Shown: piece after piece, positions 47,583 through 58,335 of the stretch
Layout: every line of letters begins with the position of its first letter
Position numbering within the stretch: position 1 is the first letter of the stretch
Assembly: GCA_031262485.1 (NCBI GenBank)
Contig: JAISHO010000019.1
Span: forward strand, 1 to 64,000
Direction: 5' to 3'
DNA from: Propionibacteriaceae bacterium
GTDB taxonomy: Bacteria; Actinomycetota; Actinomycetes; Propionibacteriales; Propionibacteriaceae
DNA: 64,000 nt
Made by a program: the position numbers and the translations under genes
The notes under the pieces: model-generated
Told to the model about the DNA's origin: nothing
The model's database searches: none
The model's input: the letters and a program-made list of their open reading frames with translations, nothing else

Positions 47583-48287
47583 TCACCCCTCGATCTTGTA
47601 GCCGACGTTGCGGACGGTGACGATCGCCTCCCCAGCCGCCCCGAGTTTGGAGCGTAAGGCTTTGATGTGCATGTCGACGGTGCGGGTCTCCCCGGCGTGC
47701 TGATAGCCCCAGACCTCGTCGAGGATGCGCGAACGGCTCAATGCCAAGCCGGCGTTGCGCATGAGACACTCCAGCAATTCGAATTCCCGGAAGGTGAGGG
47801 AGACCGCCTCCCCACCTGCGGTGACAGTGCGACGCCCCGGATCGAGGACGATCCCGCCGACCACGATCACATCGACCTCAGGAGTGGGCGCAGGGGCGGC
47901 ACGACGGAGCACGGCGCGCACCCGGGCGATCACCTCCATGACGGAGAAGGGCTTAGTGATGTAGTCGTCCGCGCCCAAATCGAGGCCCTTGATGCGGTCG
48001 TATTCACCCGATTTCGCCGTCAGCATGACGACGGGGATCGACGCCGTCTTCTTCGACTCCTTGAGCCGCTCGAGCAGGGCGATGCCGTCTTGGCCGGGCA
48101 ACATGATGTCGAGGAGGATGAGATCAGGGGTCTCCTGCCGCAGCGCCTCACGGAACCCCACCCCGTCGGGGAAACCACGCGCGGTGAACCCCGAGGCCGT
48201 CAGAGCATAAGAGACGAGGTCCCGGATGTTCGCGTCATCTTCGACGACGAAGATGAGCGGCGATTGGTCCGACGATCCTGGGGCCAT
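47583..48287 (-). CDS. OmpR/PhoB-family response regulator
   Basis: Receiver DLILLDIMLPGQDG; C-terminal winged helix LSRSRILDEVWGYQ. Confidence 0.92.
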   Translation of the reverse strand: MAPGSSDQSPLIFVVEDDANIRDLVSYALTASGFTARGFPDGVGFREALRQETPDLILLDIMLPGQDGIALLERLKESKKTASIPVVMLTAKSGEYDRIKGLDLGADDYITKPFSVMEVIARVRAVLRRAAPAPTPEVDVIVVGGIVLDPGRRTVTAGGEAVSLTFREFELLECLMRNAGLALSRSRILDEVWGYQHAGETRTVDMHIKALRSKLGAAGEAIVTVRNVGYKIEG

Positions 48288-48574
48288 GAATTCACCTTAC
48301 CGTGAGGTGAGTGAGCGCCAGACTCGGCGAACGGCCCCGAATGCACAGGGGAGAGACGCTCCCCAGCACGACGCTCGCGTCCCCCAGGACGAGCCCGGTA
48401 GCCCGGCTTGAGACAGGGAGGGAATCATGTGGAGCGAGAAACCCCTGATCCGGCAGGCCTGACCGCCCTCGGGAAAGCCTCGGTCGGCAAACCGGCGGAC
48501 GCACGCCGGCGCTCCCGTCTTCGCAAGAAGACGACTGGCATACGCTGACCGAGCACGTCATGCCGACCGCCCTC

Positions 48575-49588
48575 TCACCCGGCCCGGCCGGAGACGTAGT
48601 CGGCCGTGCGCGGATCGGCCGGGGCGCCGAAGATCTGCCCCGTCTCGCCGAACTCGACGACGTCGCCGCTGAGGAAGAACGCCGTCCGATCCGAGATACG
48701 GGCGGCCTGTTGCATGTTGTGGGTGACGATGACGATCGTGTACCGCTCGCGCAACCCGGCCATGAGCTCTTCGATCTTGCCGGTCGAGATCGGGTCGAGG
48801 GCGCTCGTCGGCTCATCGAGGAGGAGGACCTCCGGCTCGACCGCCAACGCTCGGGCGATGCAGAGACGTTGCTGCTGGCCGCCGGAGAGGCCGAGCGCCG
48901 GTTTCGACAATCGATCCTTCAACTCGTCCCAGATGGCGGCGTCGCGCAACGAACGCTCGACGATCTCCTCCAACTCTTTGCGGTTCTTCGTCCCATGCGT
49001 CCGCGGACCGAAGGCCACATTGTCGAAGACGCTCATGGGGAAGGGGTTCGGCTTCTGGAAGACCATGCCGACGCGACGGCGCAGCTCCGTCGGATCGGCG
49101 GCGGTGAAAATCGACTCACCGAACAAGGTGATCGTCCCGGTCGTCCGGCAGATCTCGATGATGTCGTTCATCCGGTTGAGCGTGCGCAACAAGGTGGATT
49201 TACCACAGCCGGAGGGGCCGATGAAGGCGGTGACGCGATGCTCCGGGATCGTCATCGCGACGTCCTTGAGCGCGTGGACGTCGCCGTAATACACGTTGAG
49301 CCCGTTGATCTCGAAGCAGGACCGGGCGGGTTGGGTCGAAGCCGTCGAACCGAGCGGCGCGGCGGCGAAGGAGGGCGCGTTAGGACCGGCCGAACCGGGG
49401 ACGGCCTGCTCGGAGCCGACGCTGGAATCGCCCAACCGGGGCAACCGGACGGCGGCGCGCGAGGAGGTGGGCCCGGCGGCCCGCGACGACGCGACCGTGG
49501 GCACAGAAGCGAGGCCCGTGGAATAGCCGCCCGCCGAGGAACCGGCGAGGTGAGAGACGGTCGAGGTGGAAGCGGTGGTGGAATTCAT
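48575..49588 (-). CDS. pstB: Phosphate ABC transporter ATP-binding protein
   Basis: [37 protein letters not shown]; pst gene order. Confidence 0.95.
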   Translation of the reverse strand: MNSTTASTSTVSHLAGSSAGGYSTGLASVPTVASSRAAGPTSSRAAVRLPRLGDSSVGSEQAVPGSAGPNAPSFAAAPLGSTASTQPARSCFEINGLNVYYGDVHALKDVAMTIPEHRVTAFIGPSGCGKSTLLRTLNRMNDIIEICRTTGTITLFGESIFTAADPTELRRRVGMVFQKPNPFPMSVFDNVAFGPRTHGTKNRKELEEIVERSLRDAAIWDELKDRLSKPALGLSGGQQQRLCIARALAVEPEVLLLDEPTSALDPISTGKIEELMAGLRERYTIVIVTHNMQQAARISDRTAFFLSGDVVEFGETGQIFGAPADPRTADYVSGRAG

Positions 49589-50541
49589 CGGGTGATCCTT
49601 TTCGCGATAGCGGCGGAGACGGCGTTGATGCCGATGACGACGACGAGGAGGACGACAGCGGTGGCATAGCCCTCGCCCAGGTGGAGGCCCTCGCTCGAGA
49701 GGGCGTACATGTGGACCGACAGCGTCCGGGCCGATTCCATCGGTGAGCCGGGAACCTGGGCGACGGTGCCGGCGGTGTAGATGAGCGCCGCCGTCTCACC
49801 GACGATGCGGCCGACGGCCAGGATGACACCGGCCAAAATTCCTGGCATCGCGGCGGGCAAGACGACGCGGAACGTCGTGCGTAAGCGTCCAGCGCCCAAC
49901 CCGAAGGCGGCCTCGCGCCAACCGTCCGGCACCGCCCGCAAGGCCTCCTCCGTCGAACGCATCGTCAACGGCAGAATCATGATCGCGAGCGTCGCCGCGC
50001 CGGCCAGGACGGAGAAACCCCACCCCAGCCACCCGACGAAGAACAACAGACCGAACAAGCCATAGACGATCGACGGGATCCCCGCCAAGGTGTCCGACAT
50101 CATCCGCACGAGCGAGACGAGCCGGGAGCCGCGCGGGGCGTATTCGGCCAGCCAGATCGCCGCCGGAACCCCCAGCGGCAAGGCGATGACGAGCGAGAGC
50201 ACCGTCAAGACGATCGTCGAGACGAGCGCCGGCATAAGAGAGACGTTGTCGCTCGTGTATTCCCAGGCGAACAAACTCGGCTTGAGATACGGCACGCCGC
50301 GGATGAGGATGAACGCGACGATATAGAGGAGCGCGCCGATGGCGAGCGCCGCCCCGGCCCAGGTCAAGAAACGCAGAATGTGCTCGCGCGTCTGCCCGTG
50401 GGGCCGGGCGTTGAGTGATTCTCCAGTGCCGCCACCGGGTGACAGGGGGGCGGCGGCACTGGAAGCTTGGCGGATGGGGCCGGTCATGCCCCGGGGCGCG
50501 GTCGCGGTGGCGCGTGGCGCGGTGTCGGTCACGGCGTTCAT
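49585..50541 (-). CDS. pstA: Phosphate ABC transporter permease
   Basis: PstA-like sequence [19 protein letters not shown]; pst gene order. Confidence 0.93.
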   Translation of the reverse strand: MNAVTDTAPRATATAPRGMTGPIRQASSAAAPLSPGGGTGESLNARPHGQTREHILRFLTWAGAALAIGALLYIVAFILIRGVPYLKPSLFAWEYTSDNVSLMPALVSTIVLTVLSLVIALPLGVPAAIWLAEYAPRGSRLVSLVRMMSDTLAGIPSIVYGLFGLLFFVGWLGWGFSVLAGAATLAIMILPLTMRSTEEALRAVPDGWREAAFGLGAGRLRTTFRVVLPAAMPGILAGVILAVGRIVGETAALIYTAGTVAQVPGSPMESARTLSVHMYALSSEGLHLGEGYATAVVLLVVVIGINAVSAAIAKRITR

Positions 50542-51428
50542 CAGCGGGCCTTTCGCACGAGCGCGGAGAAGCTGAGGTTGATGAGGAGGATGAAGACGAG
50601 GAGCACGACGCCGGTGGCGATGAGCGCTTGGCGGTGCAGATCGGCCGCGTAGCCCATCTCGAGGACGATGTTGGCCGTCAGGGTGCGCACCCCGTCGAAG
50701 ATCGAATCGGGCATCCGGGCCTGGTTGCCGGCGACCATGATGACGGCCATCGTCTCCCCGATGGCGCGCCCGACGCCGAGCACGATGGCGGCCAACACAC
50801 CGGAGCGGGCGGCCGGCAGGAGGACGGAGTAGACCGCCCGGTAGTGCCCCGACCCGAGCGCCAAAGCGCCCTCGTAATAGGACTCCGGCACGGCCCGCAA
50901 AGCGCTCTCGGCCAAGGCGACGATCGTCGGAAGAATCATGATGCCGAGCAACACACTGGCCGCCAGCATCGAGTTGTCGAAGAGGGGGACGATCGCGGCC
51001 ATGCCGAAGAAGCCGTAGACGACCGACGGGATCCCCGCCAGCAGATCGACGCCCGGCTTGACGATCCGGTAAAGACGCGGCGGGCACGAGCGGGCCAGGA
51101 AGACGGCCGCCAGCAGGCCGACCGGAACACCGACGACGATCGCCCCGGCGGTGATGTAAAGGCTGCCGACGATCATCGGCAAGATGCCGAAAGTGGGCGG
51201 GACGTCGCTGGGCGACCAATCCGTGCCGGTGAGGAAGGCGAAGAGCCCGATCTCGGAGAAAGCCGGCAGCGACCCGCCGACGAGGAAGACGCAGATGAGC
51301 GCGACGGCGGCGATCGAGACGAGGGCGGTGAAGGCGAAGAGGAGCCCCATGCCCCGCTCTTTGACGAGGCGCCACGTCCACGTCGACGTCTCCGTGAGCA
51401 CATCGGTGCTCTCGTGTGCCGGACTCAT
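50541..51428 (-). CDS. pstC: Phosphate ABC transporter permease
   Basis: LLAGIPSVVYGFFGMAAI; GRAIGETMAVIMVAGN. Confidence 0.93.
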   Translation of the reverse strand: MSPAHESTDVLTETSTWTWRLVKERGMGLLFAFTALVSIAAVALICVFLVGGSLPAFSEIGLFAFLTGTDWSPSDVPPTFGILPMIVGSLYITAGAIVVGVPVGLLAAVFLARSCPPRLYRIVKPGVDLLAGIPSVVYGFFGMAAIVPLFDNSMLAASVLLGIMILPTIVALAESALRAVPESYYEGALALGSGHYRAVYSVLLPAARSGVLAAIVLGVGRAIGETMAVIMVAGNQARMPDSIFDGVRTLTANIVLEMGYAADLHRQALIATGVVLLVFILLINLSFSALVRKAR

Positions 51429-52312
51429 GACAACTCGTCGACCTCGGTCAACTCGGACCAGCTCGTCACCGTGCCGGTGAAGATGGCGTGGACCTGATCG
51501 CTCGTCAGATCCGTCACCGGGTTGGCCTGGTTGACGATGAGCGCGATGCCGTCGCGGGCGATGACGGTGGCGTTCAGCGTGGCCGTCTCAGATTCTTTGA
51601 GGTCGCGGCTCGACATCCCGATGTCGGCGGTGCCGTCGATGGCGGCCTGGAGGCCGGCCGAGGAGTCGGAGAGCTGGATGTCGACCTGAGCAGCCGGGTT
51701 GACGGCCTCGTACGCTTCGGCCAGTTTCTCCATGACGGGGGCGACGGACGAGGATCCGGCGACGACGAGGGTGCCGGAGGGATCCGTGCTCGCGTAGGGC
51801 GCGGCGTCGGCGACGACCGCGGTGTAGGACTCGTTGACGATCGTCTGACCCTCGGCGGCGAGGATGTAGCCGATGAAGTCGGCGGCCAGCGCGTCCGGAT
51901 CGCCGGCGGTGGCGACGAGGAAGGGACGGGCCACCGGGTACTCGCCCGAGGCGACCGCCTCGGGAGCCGGGGCGATCCCGTCGATCGAGACGGCCTTGAC
52001 CGTCTCATTGAGCGAGCCGAGCGAGAGGTAGCCGATGGCGTCCTCGTCGCCGGCCACCTGCGTCATCATGACGTCGGACTGCTTGGCGATGATCGCCTCG
52101 TCGGTCGTGTGATCCTTCCGGCCGCCGTCGGCCGTCTTCTCCTCGATGCCGAACAGTTCGATGAACGCGGCCCGGGTGCCGGAGCCGTCCTCCCGAGAGA
52201 CGACGGTGATCTCGCCGGTGTTCGGCGTGCAGCCGCTCAAGGCGAGAGAGGCGGCGAGCGGGATGAGCCAGAACCCTCTGGCCGATGTCTTCTTCGTCTG
52301 TGTCTGTGTCAT
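51425..52312 (-). CDS. pstS: Phosphate ABC transporter substrate-binding lipoprotein
   Basis: Lipobox LSGC; REDGSGTRAAFIELFG; GSSSVAPVMEKLAEAY. Confidence 0.92.
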   Translation of the reverse strand: MTQTQTKKTSARGFWLIPLAASLALSGCTPNTGEITVVSREDGSGTRAAFIELFGIEEKTADGGRKDHTTDEAIIAKQSDVMMTQVAGDEDAIGYLSLGSLNETVKAVSIDGIAPAPEAVASGEYPVARPFLVATAGDPDALAADFIGYILAAEGQTIVNESYTAVVADAAPYASTDPSGTLVVAGSSSVAPVMEKLAEAYEAVNPAAQVDIQLSDSSAGLQAAIDGTADIGMSSRDLKESETATLNATVIARDGIALIVNQANPVTDLTSDQVHAIFTGTVTSWSELTEVDELS

Positions 52313-52553
52313 ACCTCGACGGTAACGAGGCGCGATAGAGCTTCCGTGGGGCTTGTGTCAGGATCGTGTAAAGACCGGTAAAGATTCTGAAATGCCTTGT
52401 CAGACGGTTAGAAGACGATGAGAAGGGCGTTGGCTGTCGGTCGGCTCTTCGGGCGTTCGGCCGTCTCTGTGGCCGAACCCCGGACGCATCACCGCGATCC
52501 TTAACCACCGCTCCCGCCCAGGGCAGCACGGAGGCGCGAGAATCCCCTTGTCG

Positions 52554-54239
52554 TCAGCCCAACCCGAGTTGGGCGGCGACCGCCGGGTCGACGAGGGCGA
52601 GGGCGGCGGCCCGGGCCTCCTCGGCGCTCGTGGCGTCGTAAGCGGCGGCGGCCATCGCCTTGCACTGGTCGAGCGTGTGGCGCCGCAAGGCGAAACGGAC
52701 GGCGGGCAGAGCGGGAGGCGACATCGACAAGCTGGTGATCCCGAAGCCGGCGAGCACGAGCGCCATGAGCGGGTCGGAAGCCGATTCCCCGCACACGCCG
52801 ACTGGCTTGCCGGCGGTGATCCCCGCCGTCGCGACATGGCAGACGAGGCGGAGCACCGCCGGTTGCCACAGGTTCGTCAGGTCGGCCAACGTGCCGCTGA
52901 GGCGATCAGCCGCCATCGTGTATTGGGCCAGATCATTGGTGCCGAGCGAGACGAAATCGGCTTCGGCCAAGATCTCAGCGGCCATGAGCGCGGCGGCGGG
53001 AACCTCGACCATGACCCCGGCCTGGGCGATCCCCGCGGCGTGGGCGGCGGTGACGAAAGCCCGTGTCTCGGCGGCGGTGGCGACCATGGGCGCCATGACC
53101 CACAGGCTCTCCCCCGCGCTCGCGGCGACGGCGCCGAGAGCGGTTAATTGGCCGTCCAACAAGGCGGGAAGGGTGCGGCAGAGTCGATAACCGCGCACCC
53201 CGAGAGCCGGGTTCTCCTCCTCCGTCTGATGGGCGAAAGCCAACGGCTTGTCGGATCCGGCGTCGAGGGTGCGGACGACGACTTTCCGCTCGCCGAACGC
53301 CGCGACGACCCGACGGAACGCTTCGGCTTGCTCCTCGACACTCGGCGCCTCGGCCCGGCCGAGGAACTGCACCTCGGTGCGCATGAGACCGACCCCTTCG
53401 GCGGCGGTCGCGGCGGCCCGCTCGGCGTCCTCGGCGGTGCCGATGTTGGCGAGCAGGGCGACCGGATGCCCATCGCTCGTCGCGCCAGCAGCGGTGTCCT
53501 CCGCCATGGCGGCGTCAGCGCCGGCGCGGCGCTCCAACTCGGCCCGCGTCTCAGCGCTCGGGGCGACGATAAGACGTCCGGCGGCGGCGTCGATCGCGAC
53601 GGTCGCCCCGGCGGGAATCGACGTCGCCCCGGCGACACGGACGAGGCAGGGGATGCCGAGTTGCCCGGCGATGATGGCGGTGTGGCTCGTCGGCCCGCCT
53701 TGTTCGGTGACGATCCCGGCGACGAGGCCGAGGTCGAGGGCGGCCGTGTCGGCCGGAGCGAGATCGACGGCGACGATGATCGACGGCTCGCTCAACGTCA
53801 CCCCTGGAGCCGGGACGTCGAGGAGGTGGGCGACGACACGGTCGCGCACACTGTCGAGATCGGTCACCCGCTCCGAGAGGGGCGGGCCGGCAGCCGTGAG
53901 GATCTCGGCGAACTGGGCGACGGCGGCGTGCACGGCGTGGGCGGGCGGCGTGCCCTCTCCCACGAGCCGGTGGGTCTCCCCGATGAGCGCCGGATCGGCC
54001 GCCATGAGGGCAGTGGCGCCAAGCACCTCGGCGACCGTGCCCTCGGCCGCCGCGGCCTGGGCGGTCAACGCCTCGGCGACGACGGCGAAGGCCTCGTCGA
54101 TCGCCGTCGTGGCCGCCTGCGGATCCGCAGGCGTTGGTTCTGGCTCCGGCAACGGCGGGGCGGAGTGGACGATCGCGACCGGTCCGACGGCGATGCCCCG
54201 CCCGGCGCTCAATCCATCCAGGACTCGTTCCTCGCTCAT
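52554..54239 (-). CDS. ptsI: PEP-protein phosphotransferase (PTS enzyme I)
   Basis: GGPTSHTAIIA active-site His; GVGLMRTE; GTNDLAQYTMAADR. Confidence 0.95.
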   Translation of the reverse strand: MSEERVLDGLSAGRGIAVGPVAIVHSAPPLPEPEPTPADPQAATTAIDEAFAVVAEALTAQAAAAEGTVAEVLGATALMAADPALIGETHRLVGEGTPPAHAVHAAVAQFAEILTAAGPPLSERVTDLDSVRDRVVAHLLDVPAPGVTLSEPSIIVAVDLAPADTAALDLGLVAGIVTEQGGPTSHTAIIAGQLGIPCLVRVAGATSIPAGATVAIDAAAGRLIVAPSAETRAELERRAGADAAMAEDTAAGATSDGHPVALLANIGTAEDAERAAATAAEGVGLMRTEVQFLGRAEAPSVEEQAEAFRRVVAAFGERKVVVRTLDAGSDKPLAFAHQTEEENPALGVRGYRLCRTLPALLDGQLTALGAVAASAGESLWVMAPMVATAAETRAFVTAAHAAGIAQAGVMVEVPAAALMAAEILAEADFVSLGTNDLAQYTMAADRLSGTLADLTNLWQPAVLRLVCHVATAGITAGKPVGVCGESASDPLMALVLAGFGITSLSMSPPALPAVRFALRRHTLDQCKAMAAAAYDATSAEEARAAALALVDPAVAAQLGLG

Positions 54240-54474
54240 GTGCGCCTCTTTCCCTCCAACGACTTCTCGGCACGTTCCGCCTCCACAACCACTACCGTCC
54301 AGGAGCCGACGACGCCGATTCCGCCACTGTAATGGAAACCCACACCGTCACGGGAGGGCTAGCAGGGCGCCGGGATGATCGGCTCAGTTGGTTAGCCGAC
54401 GGTCGCGGCGCTGAGAGGGTTGCCAGAGCGCCGGGACGATCGTCGGCTCGCGGGTCGGCTCGTATGCTGAGCTG

Positions 54475-55638
54475 GTGCTCTCCGACCGCTTCGCCCATCC
54501 CGCGCCGCCGAACGCGTGGAGCACGACCCGAGCAGAGCTGGTGGAGCGTGGCGTCGCCCTCACCGACCTGACCGACTCGAACCCGACCCGACACGGGCTG
54601 TTCGACCCCGCCCTCCTCGAGATCCTGGCCCGCGCCACCCGCGACGCCGTCCGCTACGATCCCGATCCACGCGGACCGCTGCCCGCCCGGGAAACGTTGT
54701 CCGCCCGCTACGGCGGCAGTCCGGACGAATACTGGCTGACCACCTCAACCTCCCAGGCCTACGCCTGGCTCTTCACCCTCCTGGCCGACCCGGGCGACGA
54801 GGTGGCGATCCCCGCGCCGGGCTACCCGCTCATCGAGCCGTTGGCGGGGTTGACCGGGCTCGGCGTCGCGCGTTACCGGCTCCACTACCTCCATCCTTAT
54901 GGGTGGTCGATCGACCGGGACGACGTCGCGGCGGCCGCCGCCCGGGCCCGAATGCGGGCGATCATCGTCGTCCACCCCGGCAACCCGACCGGCTCGTACG
55001 TATCTGCTGACGACCACGCCGCCCTCATCGACACTTGCGCGCGGGGTGGGATCCCGCTCGTCTCCGACGAGGTCTTCCGCCCCTTCACCGTCGACCTTCC
55101 CTCCGGATCCCCGCCGAGCCTGGCCGGGGCGCCAGGAATCGTCACCATCACCCTCGACGGATTATCGAAGACGTTGTGCGCGCCCGGGCTCAAGCTGGCG
55201 TGGATCCACCTGACTGGTCCGCATTCGGCCACCGCCCCGCTGGCCGCCGCCCTCGACGAGATCGCCGACGCCTTCCTGCCCGTCGCCGCCCCCACGGCGG
55301 CCGCGCTGCCCGCCCTCCTCGAGGCCGCCGACGGGATCATCGCCCGGACGCGCGAGCGTCTCATCGCCAACCGGAGCGCCCTCGAGACGATCTTCCCCTC
55401 CCCGTTGCGAATCCGACGCTGCGACGGCGGATGGACGGCCCTGCTCGACCTGCCGGCGACGACACCGGATCCGACGATCACACTCCTAGAAGAACACCAC
55501 CTGTCGATCCACCCCGGGTGGTTCTACGATTTGCCCACCACCAACACACTCGCTCTCTCCCTTCTCCCCGAAGAGGACACCTTCCGCGAATCGTGCGAGC
55601 GGCTACGGACGGCTCTCACCCCGATCATCCATCTGTGA
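54475..55638 (+). CDS. PLP-dependent aminotransferase class I/II
   Basis: VVHPGNPTGSYVS; SDEVFRPF; LDGLSKTLCAPGLKLAW. Confidence 0.92.
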   Translation: MLSDRFAHPAPPNAWSTTRAELVERGVALTDLTDSNPTRHGLFDPALLEILARATRDAVRYDPDPRGPLPARETLSARYGGSPDEYWLTTSTSQAYAWLFTLLADPGDEVAIPAPGYPLIEPLAGLTGLGVARYRLHYLHPYGWSIDRDDVAAAAARARMRAIIVVHPGNPTGSYVSADDHAALIDTCARGGIPLVSDEVFRPFTVDLPSGSPPSLAGAPGIVTITLDGLSKTLCAPGLKLAWIHLTGPHSATAPLAAALDEIADAFLPVAAPTAAALPALLEAADGIIARTRERLIANRSALETIFPSPLRIRRCDGGWTALLDLPATTPDPTITLLEEHHLSIHPGWFYDLPTTNTLALSLLPEEDTFRESCERLRTALTPIIHL

Positions 55639-55639
55639 C

Positions 55640-55981
55640 ATGATGCCTTCCATGGGGACCACAACAATACATAATGCAAAAGGATCGCAGTTTTTAGCGA
55701 TGCAAGACGGCCACGTCGCCGGCTATCTCGAATACCATCGCCGCGGGAACGTCGCCTCTTTCCTTCACACCATCGTCGACCCCGCCTCGGAAGGCCAGGG
55801 GATCGGATCGACCATCGTGAAATACGCCCTCGACGAGGCCCGACGCCTCGGCTGGCTGGTGCTGCCCTACTGCCCCTTCGTCTCGGCCTACATCGCCAAA
55901 CACCCCGAGTACCTCGATCTCGTGCCCGCCGACCGCCGCGCCGAGTTCCCCCTCGGGCAACTGACTCACACCACCGCCTGA
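55640..55981 (+). CDS. GNAT-family N-acetyltransferase-like protein
   Basis: HTIVDPASEGQGIGSTIVKYALDEARRLGWLVLPYCPFVSAYI. Confidence 0.88.
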   Translation: MMPSMGTTTIHNAKGSQFLAMQDGHVAGYLEYHRRGNVASFLHTIVDPASEGQGIGSTIVKYALDEARRLGWLVLPYCPFVSAYIAKHPEYLDLVPADRRAEFPLGQLTHTTA

Positions 55982-56001
55982 CCCGACAAGGACCACCACC
56001 G

Positions 56002-56421
56002 ATGACACGACGGACCTACCACGGAACCGACATCAACGTCACCTTCGACCTCGACCGCTGCCTCCACGCCGCCGAGTGCGTGCGCGGACTGCCCGAGGTG
56101 TTCGACACCCACCGCAAGCCCTGGGTCCTGCCCGACGCCGCTCCCGCCGAGACCGTCGCCGAGATCGTCCGGAGGTGCCCCACGGGCGCCCTCGAGTATG
56201 GTCCTGGCACCGAACTCGAGGGCGCCGCAGCGGAACGCGCCGACCAGCCGACGACCATCGTCAGCAAGGCCGGGGAGCCGATGTGGGTGCGCGGCGAGAT
56301 CGCTCTGACGAGCGACAAGGGTGTCGAGCACGTCACCCGGGCGTCGCTGTGCCGCTGCGGGCAGACCGCCAACGCCCCGTTCTGCGACCTGGCTGGCGAC
56401 TGCTCCGCTTGGCGTTCGTGA
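56002..56421 (+). CDS. (4Fe-4S) mono-cluster plus CDGSH-type iron-sulfur protein
   Basis: CLHAAECVRGLPEVFD...CPTGAL; C-terminal CRCGQTANAPFCD. Confidence 0.85.
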   Translation: MTRRTYHGTDINVTFDLDRCLHAAECVRGLPEVFDTHRKPWVLPDAAPAETVAEIVRRCPTGALEYGPGTELEGAAAERADQPTTIVSKAGEPMWVRGEIALTSDKGVEHVTRASLCRCGQTANAPFCDLAGDCSAWRS

Positions 56422-56443
56422 GCAGTGATCTCTTCCTTCAGCG

Positions 56444-57781
56444 GTGATCACGCTCCGACGGCAATCGCGTAAACCCGCGAGGAAGACGTCGGACGTCTCC
56501 CTCAATTCTCCTTGGCGGTGGAGACGACGCATGCGCCGCCGCGACACCGAGGAGGCTGAGCGCGCCTCGACGCCGCTCGAACTGCTCGTCGACCTCGTCT
56601 TCGTCGTCGCCGTCTCCCAGTCGGTCGAACAATTGGCCCACAATCTTGAGGCCGGGGACGTCGCCGAGGGGATCGTCACCTTCGGGATGGTCTTCTTCGC
56701 CATCTGGTGGGCGTGGATGAACTTCTCCTGGTTCGCCTCGAGCTACGACGTCGACGACGGGCCCTACCGGCTCACCGTCCTCCTCCAGATGACCGGGGTC
56801 CTCGCCTTGGCCGCCGGAGTGGCCTCGGCCGAGAGCGACCACCGGCTCACCGTCATCACCGTGGGGTATTGCGTCATGCGGGCCGCCGGGGTGATCCAAT
56901 GGTTGCGGGCCGCCCGCAACGACCCGTCCGGGCGTGCCACCGCCCTGCGCTACGCCCGGGGAATCGCCTTCGTCCAGATCTTGTGGGTCGGGCGTTTGGC
57001 CTTGCCAGCGACGTGGGAGCTGGGCAGTTTCATCGCTTGCGCGGCGATCGAGTTGCTCGTGCCCTGGTGGGCCGAGCGAGCCGAACAGACCGCCTGGCAC
57101 CCCCACCACATCGCCGAACGCTACAGCCTGTTCACCATCATCCTGCTCGGCGAATCGGTCGCCGACTGCGTCACCGCGCTCCACGAAGGCGCCGGGGAAA
57201 ACGGCTTATCCGGCCCCCTCGTCTCCGTCGCGATCTGCGGGCTCGTCGTCGTCTTCGCCCTCTGGTGGATCTACTTCCTCGATCCGATGCATGTGGGATT
57301 GCGCAAACGCCGTCACATCGCTTTCTCGTGGGGCTACGGGCACGTCGGCGTCTTCATCGCGCTGGCCCTCGTCGGCTCCGGACTCGAAGTCGTCATCGCC
57401 GACGCCGCGCGGCCCGGCGGTGGACCGGCGGCCGACTCGGAGGAGATCGTCGAACCGCTCGTCCATCTCTCCCCCCTCGCCGCCACCGCCACCATGGCGT
57501 TGCCGATCGCCCTCTACCTCGTCTCGATGATCCTCGTCTTCCGCCTCTCCCAAGGCCGCTGGAACCACCTGCGCACCCTCGCCGCCGGGGCGGCCGTCAT
57601 CGTCGTCCTCCCCGCCACAACCCTCTTGGGGTGCTCCGTCGTCGTGACAGCCGCGCTCATCACCCTCGCCCTCGTCGTCGTCACCGCCACGCTCATCCGC
57701 AGCCGTCATCTCCAAGCCGATCATCACCCCGATCTGGACGGCGAAAAACCGGCAGAACTCGTCGGCATCGCTGGAAACTGA
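56444..57781 (+). CDS. Low temperature requirement A (LtrA) family membrane protein
   Basis: STPLELLVDLVFVVAVSQ; FFAIWWAWMNFSWFASSYDVDD; HHIAERYSLFTIILLGESV. Confidence 0.9.
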   Translation: MITLRRQSRKPARKTSDVSLNSPWRWRRRMRRRDTEEAERASTPLELLVDLVFVVAVSQSVEQLAHNLEAGDVAEGIVTFGMVFFAIWWAWMNFSWFASSYDVDDGPYRLTVLLQMTGVLALAAGVASAESDHRLTVITVGYCVMRAAGVIQWLRAARNDPSGRATALRYARGIAFVQILWVGRLALPATWELGSFIACAAIELLVPWWAERAEQTAWHPHHIAERYSLFTIILLGESVADCVTALHEGAGENGLSGPLVSVAICGLVVVFALWWIYFLDPMHVGLRKRRHIAFSWGYGHVGVFIALALVGSGLEVVIADAARPGGGPAADSEEIVEPLVHLSPLAATATMALPIALYLVSMILVFRLSQGRWNHLRTLAAGAAVIVVLPATTLLGCSVVVTAALITLALVVVTATLIRSRHLQADHHPDLDGEKPAELVGIAGN

Positions 57782-57825
57782 GAGAGTGGACGACAGGAAC
57801 AACGGACCGTTGATAGAGGAGCGGC

Positions 57826-58314
57826 ATGACGGAGACGAGCCCCACGCAGGAGATGTGGTACGAAGACATCGAGGTCGGCGACCGGTTCGAGACCGAGCCG
57901 GGCCACGCCATCGAACTGACCGAAGAGAACATCATCGCTTTCGCACGGGAATACGACCCCCAACCCGGGCATGTCGATCCCGACCTGGCCGAGACGAGCT
58001 TCTTCCACGGCCTAGCCGCCTCTGGGTGGCACACCGCCGCGGTGACGATGCGATTGTTGGCCGGAGTCGGCTTCCCGATCGGCAACGGCATCGTCGGCGC
58101 CGGAGTCGAGTTGGCCTGGCCGACGCCGGCCCGCCCCGGCGACCGTCTCCACCTCACCCTCGAGGTGACATCGAAGCGTCTATCCCGCAGCAAACCGGAT
58201 CGCGGCATCGTCGTCGTCGACTATGACACGATCAACCAGGACGGCGAGGTCCGCCAGCGCACCCATACGACGCTCATTGTTTTCCGTCGCCCGGATTCCG
58301 CTTCCGTGGGTTGA
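57826..58314 (+). CDS. MaoC-family dehydratase
   Basis: YEDIEVGDRFET...ITEENIIAFAREYDPQPGHVD-type hotdog pattern. Confidence 0.88.
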   Translation: MTETSPTQEMWYEDIEVGDRFETEPGHAIELTEENIIAFAREYDPQPGHVDPDLAETSFFHGLAASGWHTAAVTMRLLAGVGFPIGNGIVGAGVELAWPTPARPGDRLHLTLEVTSKRLSRSKPDRGIVVVDYDTINQDGEVRQRTHTTLIVFRRPDSASVG

Positions 58315-58335
58315 ACTGCTTCGTAACATTGCGTC

